From contig JAFTXF010000164.1 in NCBI GenBank assembly GCA_017461685.1, forward strand, positions 1-12,616: 12,616 nt of DNA, in the 5' to 3' direction. Position numbers and translations under genes: made by a program. This DNA comes from Lachnospiraceae bacterium. GTDB lineage: Bacteria > Bacillota > Clostridia > Lachnospirales > Lachnospiraceae. Below, piece after piece: positions 7,744 through 12,616 of this stretch. Every line of letters starts with the position of its first letter. The stretch's first letter is position 1. The notes beneath the pieces were generated by a model, which saw only the letters and a list, made by a program, of their open reading frames with translations, had not been told where the DNA came from and ran no database searches.

Positions 7744-7752
7744 GGAGCAGCC

Positions 7753-8280
7753 ATGCGGGATATTTTGATAGTAGTGGATATGCAGAAGGACTTTATTGAC
7801 GGAGCTTTAGGCACACCGGAAGCGGTTGCAATTGTGCCGACAGTAGTAGAGAAAGTTCGTAATTTTAAAGGACAGGTTCTTTTTACCAGAGACACCCATT
7901 TGGATAATTACATGGACACCCAGGAGGGCCGTAATTTGCCGGTGCCCCATTGTATCCGCGGCAGTGAAGGCTGGCAGATTTGTCAGGAGCTGCAGCCTCT
8001 TGCAGAGAATGCCATAGTCATTGACAAGGTGACTTTTGGCTCCATGGAGCTTGGTCCTCTGCTGCAGGACATGCACGAGGAGGAAGCGATTTCTTCCATT
8101 ACTTTTGTGGGTTTGTGCACGGATATTTGCGTGATTTCCAATGTGATGTTGGCCAAGGCATTTTTGCCGGAGGTGCCGATTATCGTGGATGCGGCCTGTT
8201 GTGCTGGGGTGACCCCGGAAAGCCACAATAATGCTTTAGCAAGCATGCGGATCTGTCAGGTGCAGGTGGAGAACGCATAA
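7753..8280 (+). CDS. pncA: Nicotinamidase (isochorismatase-like cysteine hydrolase)
   Basis: Hydrolyses nicotinamide to nicotinate plus ammonia in the cytoplasm, the first step of NAD salvage. The 175-residue product has the isochorismatase fold with the catalytic triad Asp9 (VVDMQKDF), Lys92 (IDKVTFGS) and Cys126 (GLCTDICV). Asp47 and His49 (TRDTH) with His66 (VPHC) match the metal site of nicotinamidases and favour this activity over other members of the superfamily. ATG 7753 has AAAGGAGC about 5 nt upstream. The gene is short but complete. It appears to be transcribed alone from the promoter just upstream, or together with rubrerythrin downstream, since no canonical plus-strand terminator separates them. 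Confidence 0.88.
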   Translation: MRDILIVVDMQKDFIDGALGTPEAVAIVPTVVEKVRNFKGQVLFTRDTHLDNYMDTQEGRNLPVPHCIRGSEGWQICQELQPLAENAIVIDKVTFGSMELGPLLQDMHEEEAISSITFVGLCTDICVISNVMLAKAFLPEVPIIVDAACCAGVTPESHNNALASMRICQVQVENA

Positions 8281-8323
8281 TATACGATTATGCCGGATTC
8301 GGTGTGAATATGAAAAAATAATA

Positions 8324-8362
8324 GTAGACGTTTGCGAAACTACCGAGTTTCGCAAACGTCTA
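8324..8362. repeat. Perfect 17-bp palindrome built from the GTAG[G/A]CGTTTGCGAAA repeat
   Basis: Left arm 8325-8341 (TAGACGTTTGCGAAACT) and right arm 8346-8362 are exact reverse complements around the 4-nt loop ACCG. The left arm matches the repeat at 7728 and 12422 except for one G/A change. It is bounded by TA on both sides. On the plus strand it is followed by TATAAAAATAAT rather than a T-run, so it is a poor terminator for nicotinamidase; on the minus strand a T-rich stretch follows but no gene enters from that side. It could act as a mobile palindromic element, an operator or an mRNA-stabilising hairpin in the rubrerythrin leader. Confidence 0.9.
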
Positions 8363-8393
8363 TAAAAATAATAGTTTAGGGAGGATACATCAT

Positions 8394-8933
8394 ATGGCAA
8401 ACAAATATGCTGGAACAAAAACAGAAAAAAATTTAATGGAGGCATTTTCAGGTGAATCTCAGGCAAGAAATAAATACACTTATTTTGCATCCGTTGCCAA
8501 AAAAGAGGGCTATGAGCAGATTGCAGCTTTGTTCTTAAAGACAGCTGACAATGAAAAGGAACATGCTAAGCTTTGGTTCAAGGAATTAGGTGAATTGGGT
8601 GATACTGCATCAAATCTGGCAGCAGCAGCCAATGGTGAGAATTATGAGTGGACCGATATGTATGACAGAATGGCACGCGAAGCAGAGGAGGAAGGCTTCC
8701 CGGAACTGGCAGCCAAATTCCGCGGTGTAGCAGCAGTTGAGAAGGCACATGAGGAAAGATACCGTGCATTACTTCACAATGTAGAGACCAAGGCTGTATT
8801 TGAAAAGAGCAGCGTACAGGTTTGGGAGTGCCGTAACTGCGGTCATATCGTAGTAGGTACAAAGGCTCCTGTGGTTTGCCCGGTTTGTGCACATCCTCAG
8901 AGTTACTTTGAAGTGCATGCTGAGAATTACTAA
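8394..8933 (+). CDS. rbr: Rubrerythrin (diiron peroxide reductase with rubredoxin domain)
   Basis: Reduces hydrogen peroxide to water in the cytoplasm of anaerobes using a diiron site and a rubredoxin-like Fe(Cys)4 site. The 179-residue product has a ferritin-like four-helix domain (about 1-135) with iron ligands expected at Glu21, the Glu54-x-x-His57 pair (DNEKEH), the Glu cluster at 96-100 and the Glu116-x-x-His119 region (EKAHEERY). The C-terminal rubredoxin-like domain has Cys146, Cys149, Cys162 and Cys165 (CRNCGH and CPVCAH). ATG 8394 is preceded by AGGGAGGA with 9 nt spacing. It is complete and typical in length. Rubrerythrin is often peroxide-regulated in Clostridia, but I see no PerR-type box; the only strong dyad upstream is the palindrome at 8325-8362. 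Confidence 0.96.
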   Translation: MANKYAGTKTEKNLMEAFSGESQARNKYTYFASVAKKEGYEQIAALFLKTADNEKEHAKLWFKELGELGDTASNLAAAANGENYEWTDMYDRMAREAEEEGFPELAAKFRGVAAVEKAHEERYRALLHNVETKAVFEKSSVQVWECRNCGHIVVGTKAPVVCPVCAHPQSYFEVHAENY

Positions 8934-8958
8934 TGGAAAATTGAAAGAGTGAACGGTC

Positions 8959-8997
8959 GGGAGACGACGTGACTTCGGTGACGCCGTCTCCCTTTTT
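8959..8997 (+). terminator. Rho-independent terminator of rubrerythrin with UUCG tetraloop
   Basis: An 8-bp GC-rich stem (8959-8966 with 8985-8992, GGGAGACG and its complement) continues inward with 3 bp and 2 bp separated by single mismatches, closes on a C(UUCG)G tetraloop, and is followed by TTTTT. A further 7-bp inverted repeat, TTGAAAG at 8941-8947 with CTTTCAA at 9002-9008, flanks the whole hairpin. Confidence 0.93.
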
Positions 8998-9048
8998 AGA
9001 ACTTTCAACTTTAGTTTTATCACTTGCTCAGGTCTGTTAGATTTCGGA

Positions 9049-10566
9049 CTACCTTGTGCCGTCTCCATTAAAAATTAACTGCGCAGCTTCCTTTTCATAG
9101 CCTTTTTTCGCATAGGTAAGCTGATTGCACTCGATATCAATCATAATGTTCCCTTCAGCAGACTGGAGGGCATCCTTCGATACATAGAAAACGAACATGG
9201 AGCCAGGACCGGTTCCCCGAATGTCAAGTGCATCCGGATAAATATTTCTGCCGTCTGTCAGAGCTTCACTAAGCAAATTTATCTTGTGACTATAACTGTT
9301 ACGTTCCACATTGACATAGAGTGAAGTAATCAAGCTTCCATAGTTATAATTCGGCAAATCGAAGGCACAGTCAAAACTAAAATACAATAATTCATCACTT
9401 TCATTAGAAAGCATGGCAGAAGCCAGATAGATAGTTGTGGTATCCGAACGATAGGCAACCACCTCTTCCGGTGCAAACTCATATCCTTCATTGGTATAAA
9501 TATCATCCGGCAATTGGTCCTTGGAAATAGTGAGGGTCAAAGGAATCTGCTTCTGCTCCAGTATAGTATACCCGTCCCGATGAAAGATATCATCAGCGGA
9601 AGGCTCCTTCGGATTGGTCAAAAAGCACACCACAACGACCAAGCAGGCAACAGCAGTCGGAACCATAATCCAAAACGCTGGCTTCTTATAATGTAACACA
9701 GACTTTACACGCTCCTTAACGCCAACCTCACCAAAGGCCAGAGGACAAGCGGCAGCTATGTGACGGTTGACACTGCAGGACACAAGTGCCTGGGTGTAGT
9801 CTGCCCTTTGTTCATGGTCAAGCTCTTTAATAACCTTTTCATCACAGGCAAGCTCAATGTCTCGGCACAGCAGTGCATAAGCCAGCCACATCAGAGGATT
9901 GAACCAATGGATGGCCAGCAGAAGGAAACCAAGCAGTTTCCACCAATGGTCTTTACGATGAAGGTGTGCCTGCTCGTGGGCAACAACGTGTGCCAGAGTC
10001 TGTTCATCCATTTTAAACGGCACATAGATTCTCGGATTTCTGAAACCAAGCAGAAAGGGAGAGCTTACGCGCTCGCTTTTCCAGGTTCTGCCCCGATGCC
10101 AGACAGCAGTATCCAGCTTTCGGCGCAGACGTAAGTAGCTGATGGCGGTATACAGAAGCAAAACAGTGGCGCCGGCAAGCCAAATCAATGTCACATCTAT
10201 CAAGTGTACCTGCAGGCGGTCAACCGTCTGGTTTAACTGGGCGGTAAAGCCGCTTGAATACAGCGGGTTAGTAATAACATCAAGATATGCAGACTCCTGT
10301 AACCCTTCCCCTTCGTAGCGCAGTATTTCCTGTGGGATAGTTTCAGCACTTGGTATAAGACTAAAGCGGCTCTCAATGGAAAGCGGGAGTAGGAGTCGTA
10401 CTGCAACAAGCCCCCAAAGTGCCACATGAATCCACTTAGGTGCCTTCTTCAACAGAACTCGAAAAATCACGACTGCAAGAATCAGCCAGCTGGCAGCAAT
10501 ACCGGAATTCAATATATTAGAAAAATTAAAAATACTCTCAAATACATTCGTTATCCATACGGTCAT
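9049..10566 (-). CDS. BlaR1/MecR1-family M56 metalloprotease, signal-sensing antirepressor
   Basis: Membrane sensor that in the BlaR1/MecR1 model activates its zinc protease domain on ligand binding and relieves repression by the partner BlaI-type protein. The start is the ATG at 10566, with GGAGG 8 nt upstream; an in-frame ATG at 10593 lies inside the repressor gene. The product has 505 residues, with helices at about 25-40, 45-62, 122-143 and 296-316. The cytoplasmic protease domain carries His197-Glu198-x-x-His201 (HEQAH) and Glu238 (DIELACDE). After the last helix there are about 188 residues of presumably extracellular sequence with no SxxK penicillin-binding motif, so the signal is unlikely to be a beta-lactam bound in the classical way. 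It starts 1 nt after the repressor stop, so translation is coupled. Confidence 0.92.
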   Translation of the reverse strand: MTVWITNVFESIFNFSNILNSGIAASWLILAVVIFRVLLKKAPKWIHVALWGLVAVRLLLPLSIESRFSLIPSAETIPQEILRYEGEGLQESAYLDVITNPLYSSGFTAQLNQTVDRLQVHLIDVTLIWLAGATVLLLYTAISYLRLRRKLDTAVWHRGRTWKSERVSSPFLLGFRNPRIYVPFKMDEQTLAHVVAHEQAHLHRKDHWWKLLGFLLLAIHWFNPLMWLAYALLCRDIELACDEKVIKELDHEQRADYTQALVSCSVNRHIAAACPLAFGEVGVKERVKSVLHYKKPAFWIMVPTAVACLVVVVCFLTNPKEPSADDIFHRDGYTILEQKQIPLTLTISKDQLPDDIYTNEGYEFAPEEVVAYRSDTTTIYLASAMLSNESDELLYFSFDCAFDLPNYNYGSLITSLYVNVERNSYSHKINLLSEALTDGRNIYPDALDIRGTGPGSMFVFYVSKDALQSAEGNIMIDIECNQLTYAKKGYEKEAAQLIFNGDGTR

Positions 10567-10567
10567 A

Positions 10568-10933
10568 TTAAACACCTCCACGGATGCGGTCAATCATGTG
10601 CTGTACCTCATCAAGTTCATCCACGGACATATCCTGACGCTTTGTAAATGCAGCAATAAAGGCAGGCAGGGAACCCTGGAATTTCTTCTCCACCAGCTCG
10701 TCAATCTCAAAGGCCTGTGCTTCGTCTTTGGAAACAAGAGAAGTAATAGTGCCATTCTCATTCTTCAGAACGCCACGTTCTCCCAGACGTTTGATAACGG
10801 TATAGGTAGTGGTTCTTTTCCAGCCTAACTGTTCCCGGCATAGCTTTACAAGCTCCACAGCGGTAACAGGCTCATGCTCCCACATAATCAAACAAAAACG
10901 GTATTCGCTTTCGTGAATTTTTGGAATATCCAT
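10568..10933 (-). CDS. BlaI/MecI-family winged-helix transcriptional repressor
   Basis: Dimeric DNA-binding repressor, normally inactivated through its BlaR1-type partner. The 121-residue product has an N-terminal winged helix (about 5-70) with recognition-helix residues in GWKRTTTYTVIKRL (37-50) and wing GVLKNENGTITSLV, then a C-terminal dimerisation region (about 75-121). The start is ATG 10933, with AAGGAGGTG about 5 nt upstream. It is the first gene of a two-gene operon, and its 3' end contains the ribosome binding site of the BlaR-like gene. Two dyads directly upstream, one overlapping the -10 hexamer, predict autoregulation. Confidence 0.94.
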   Translation of the reverse strand: MDIPKIHESEYRFCLIMWEHEPVTAVELVKLCREQLGWKRTTTYTVIKRLGERGVLKNENGTITSLVSKDEAQAFEIDELVEKKFQGSLPAFIAAFTKRQDMSVDELDEVQHMIDRIRGGV

Positions 10934-10947
10934 AGTAACACCTCCTT

Positions 10948-10963
10948 GTCTACACGGTTAGAC
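10948..10963. promoter_or_regulatory. Predicted BlaI-type operator 1 (GTCTACACGGTTAGAC)
   Basis: Inverted half-sites GTCTA and TAGAC separated by 6 bp. It sits in the transcribed leader, just downstream of the expected transcription start and just before the repressor's ribosome binding site. It shares the GTCTACAC half with operator 2, whose start is 28 bp away. Confidence 0.75.
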
Positions 10964-10974
10964 TCCATATGTAT

Positions 10975-11003
10975 AGTCTACACCATTAGACGAGAAAAGT
11001 CAA
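10975..11003 (-). promoter_or_regulatory. Promoter of the BlaI/BlaR-like operon
   Basis: On the minus strand, TTGACT (10998-11003) and TAGACT (10975-10980) are 17 bp apart, giving a start site near 10967. The -10 hexamer overlaps predicted operator 2. Confidence 0.7.
10976..10991. promoter_or_regulatory. Predicted BlaI-type operator 2 (GTCTACACCATTAGAC)
   Basis: A second GTCTA-N6-TAGAC dyad with 13 of 16 bases identical to operator 1. It covers most of the -10 hexamer and part of the spacer of the repressor promoter, the expected place for a site that blocks RNA polymerase. The TACA-type half-site resembles known BlaI/MecI and CopY operators. Confidence 0.78.
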
Positions 11004-11133
11004 TGTGTCAGGCTCGAAAAGCATTCTTTTATACTAACGGTTGAAAATGAATTCCACCGATTTTGCAATCAGTATCTTCCCTTGAAGTACTCCAAACGAT
11101 ATAATAAAACGACCTTATAAGCCCTGTCAGGGT

Positions 11134-12393
11134 TTACCTCTGAAGAAGGGCACTTTGGATTGCATCTTCATCCGCTGTAACGCTGCCCTGAATCATCTTG
11201 GCAGAGCCACCGCCCTTGGCACCGAAAGCTTTGCGAAGTGCGGCAGCAGCTTCACGGCAGTCTTTGGAGGAGCTTCCGAGGACGAAGCTATAGCCGGTTT
11301 CAGATGCGCCCACGAAGATACCACAGTAACCGGTATAGCGTGTGCATAGGTCGTTGACTGCGTCGCGGATGGCCTTGGTGTCCAAATCCTTCTGAAATAA
11401 AAATACATCTTCTGTGGTGTCTGGAGCAGGCAGACTTTTTAGCTCTGCTTCCAGCACCTTTTTTTGTAAATCGTTGATGCGGTAAATCAGGGCCTGCTGG
11501 TCCTCTTTGGCTTTGGCTACGGCAGCAGCAACCTCCGGCTGCTTGGCGGAGAGGAGTGCAGAAATCTGCTCCACGCTTATTTGCTTGGCCTGATAATCGG
11601 TCAGGGCCCGTTTGCCGCAGAGAACGGTGAGGCGCATGCCACCCCGGTGAGACATGGCACTGATGATTTTGATAGTGCCGATTTCTCCGCTGCAGTATAC
11701 GTGGGGTGCACAGCAGGCACACACGTCATAGCCCGGCAGAGTGACGATACGCACTTCGCCGGCAAGCTCTTTTTTGCTGCGGTAATCCAAAGCTGCCAGA
11801 GCCTCCGGGTCCGGGAAGGAGATATCAAAGGCAATATTGCGGTAAACGGCTTCATTTGCCTGAATTTCCAGCTGGGTGAGCTGTTCGGCGGTAAGGGGAC
11901 CGTCAAAGTCTAACGTGGTTTCCGTAAGGCCCAAATGAAAGCCTACGTTATTGTAACCGTAGGTGCGGTGCACCAGCCCGGACAAAATATGCTCTGCGGA
12001 GTGTTGCTGCATAAAGTCAAAACGCCTGTCCCAGTTGATGTGGCAGGTGACGAGGGCACCGACAGCAAGCGGTCCGTCGGCATAATGAGTAATAACATCT
12101 CCCGCAATCTGCACATCAGAAATTTGTACACCGGAAAGCCCCGCATCGGAAATCTGCATATCGGAAGTGTGTACATCGGAAAATTGCATATCAGGAGACT
12201 GCATATCAAAAAAGGACATATCACTGATATACCCGGTATCCGCAAACTGCCCGCCGCCTTCCGGGAAAAATACAGTCCGGTCCAAAATAATGGCAAAGCA
12301 TTCTTTGGAAGCGTCATATTCACAGCTAAGTACGGTGGCCTGACAGGTTGTCAGGTGGGAATCTCTATCATATAATTTTAAAGTTGCCTGCAT
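11134..12393 (-). CDS. AlaX-type alanyl-tRNA editing hydrolase with C-terminal DHHA1-like domain
   Basis: Free-standing homologue of the alanyl-tRNA synthetase editing domain, which deacylates mischarged Ser-tRNA(Ala) or Gly-tRNA(Ala) in the cytoplasm. The 419-residue product has an N-terminal barrel with FFPEGGGQFADTG (42-54), then the zinc-binding editing domain with His131 and His135 (HSAEH) and Cys227 and His231 (CxxxH in CACCAPH). A helical linker at about 265-320 leads to a DHHA1-like region (about 330-419) ending with GAKGGGSAKMIQG. The length fits the long AlaX form. The unusual feature is a 40-residue block (57-96) of eight five-residue repeats inserted right after the GQFADTG motif. 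The start ATG 12393 has AAAGGAG 7 nt upstream. It seems to be a single-gene unit; its promoter probably lies in or beyond the inverted-repeat element upstream. Confidence 0.9.
   Translation of the reverse strand: MQATLKLYDRDSHLTTCQATVLSCEYDASKECFAIILDRTVFFPEGGGQFADTGYISDMSFFDMQSPDMQFSDVHTSDMQISDAGLSGVQISDVQIAGDVITHYADGPLAVGALVTCHINWDRRFDFMQQHSAEHILSGLVHRTYGYNNVGFHLGLTETTLDFDGPLTAEQLTQLEIQANEAVYRNIAFDISFPDPEALAALDYRSKKELAGEVRIVTLPGYDVCACCAPHVYCSGEIGTIKIISAMSHRGGMRLTVLCGKRALTDYQAKQISVEQISALLSAKQPEVAAAVAKAKEDQQALIYRINDLQKKVLEAELKSLPAPDTTEDVFLFQKDLDTKAIRDAVNDLCTRYTGYCGIFVGASETGYSFVLGSSSKDCREAAAALRKAFGAKGGGSAKMIQGSVTADEDAIQSALLQR
12106..12225 (-). repeat. 15-bp tandem repeat (eight units) inside the AlaX gene
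   Basis: Eight consecutive 15-bp units encode, in order, SDMSF, FDMQS, PDMQF, SDVHT, SDMQI, SDAGL, SGVQI and SDVQI. On the plus strand the period shows as a recurring GCATATCGGAA-like core. Asp is at position 2 in seven of eight units and a small hydrophobic residue mostly at position 3. The units have diverged, so the array is not newly formed, yet it keeps frame and length exactly. Confidence 0.92.
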
Positions 12394-12421
12394 GAAAAAT
12401 CTCCTTTTATAGATGTAATAG

Positions 12422-12616
12422 GTAGGCGTTTGCGAAACTCAGTGGCTGACTGCCAGAGCATTATATGTTCTGGCTGAAGGGCCTTGAAACTCGCCAGTCC
12501 TTAGCGAAAGAAGGCTGAAAGCCGCACTTGAGCTTAGTACTGCTGCAGAGTTTCATGGAACGGGAGTGTCCCTGAAGCAGAATATATATTGCTCTGGCAG
12601 TCAGCCACTGAGTTTC
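12422..12616. repeat. Large inverted-repeat (MITE-like or structured RNA) element, cut by the window end
   Basis: The left arm 12434-12472 and right arm 12578-12616 are reverse complements at 37 of 39 positions; one of the two mismatches would be a G-U pair in RNA. The left arm is preceded by GTAGGCGTTTGC, and the right arm reaches the last base, so the arms probably extend to about 50 bp outside the window. The 105-nt centre holds a nested inverted repeat (12482-12492 with 12548-12558, one mismatch), the pairing AGGG 12478-12481 with CCCT 12570-12573, and a small hairpin GGCT-GAA-AGCC at 12513-12523. No open reading frame of note is present. It lies upstream of the AlaX start on the minus strand. 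Confidence 0.9.

Noticed and set aside
8324..8362. Palindrome as an ordinary terminator of nicotinamidase
   Set aside because: The hairpin is strong, but no T-tract follows on the plus strand, and its arms match a dispersed repeat.
11104..11133. CCCTG-A-CAGGG hairpin after the AlaX gene as a minus-strand terminator
   Set aside because: The stem is 5 bp or less with a one-base loop, and the T-rich run (GTTTTATT) begins about 12 bases away; too weak to annotate.
11581..11913. Plus-strand open frame of 110 codons inside the AlaX gene
   Set aside because: It is a shadow of a strongly conserved gene on the other strand; no ribosome binding site and no recognisable protein features.
12394..12616. 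T-box or amino-acid riboswitch upstream of the AlaX gene
   Set aside because: On the minus strand I find no T-box-like GGTGG-ACCGCG stretch, specifier loop or terminator before the start; the structure is dominated by symmetrical inverted arms instead.
12422..12616. Retron-type msr/msd RNA with a1/a2 end pairing
   Set aside because: End-to-end pairing is similar in form, but no reverse transcriptase is visible in the window, the arms are longer than usual, and related ends occur as small palindromes elsewhere. It could only be reconsidered if a reverse transcriptase lies just beyond 12616.

Overview
The window looks like a chromosomal segment of a Gram-positive anaerobe of the Clostridia, most probably a Lachnospiraceae gut commensal. 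The signs are an LPXTG/sortase pilus locus, strong AGGAGG-type ribosome binding sites, rubrerythrin, a BlaI/BlaR1-type pair, and typical Firmicutes intrinsic terminators and -35/-10 promoters. This is inferred from gene content; the species cannot be named from the sequence.

Layout. (1) 1-3248, plus strand: the end of a sortase-dependent pilus operon. It holds the C-terminal part of an LPETG backbone pilin (cut by the window edge), a class C pilin polymerase sortase, an LPQTG surface protein with a 36-bp tandem repeat, and a second, different sortase whose start overlaps the LPQTG gene. (2) 3310-5195: a monocistronic alpha-phosphoglucomutase with its own promoter and a very clear terminator. 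(3) 5222-7664: a WbsX-type glycan-associated gene split by a one-base frameshift, followed with a TGATG stop/start overlap by a FliB-family (flagellin lysine N-methylase-like) gene. (4) 7672-8997: a nicotinamidase gene and a rubrerythrin gene, ending in a UUCG-tetraloop terminator. (5) 9049-11003, minus strand: a BlaI-type repressor and BlaR1-type M56 metalloprotease, with a promoter embedded in two copies of a GTCTA-N6-TAGAC operator. (6) 11134-12393, minus strand: an AlaX-type alanyl-tRNA editing protein carrying an unusual block of eight tandem five-residue repeats. (7) 12422-12616: a non-coding element with 39-nt inverted arms, cut off by the window end.

How the genes work together. The first four genes act together at the cell surface: backbone and accessory pilins are exported, polymerised by the class C sortase and probably anchored or further processed by the second sortase. 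Phosphoglucomutase supplies glucose-1-phosphate for surface polysaccharide, and WbsX-type proteins occur in polysaccharide loci, so parts 1 to 3 share a loose cell-envelope theme. Nicotinamidase and rubrerythrin are NAD salvage and peroxide defence genes. The BlaI/BlaR pair is a self-contained sensor/repressor unit with an unrecognised extracellular sensor domain.

The least explained signal is a small dispersed repeat, GTAG[G/A]CGTTTGCGAAA, found three times in intergenic DNA: as a solo copy next to the nicotinamidase ribosome binding site, as both arms of a perfect 17-bp palindrome before rubrerythrin, and at the edge of the large inverted-repeat element at the window's right end. The three copies may be different forms of one palindromic mobile element.
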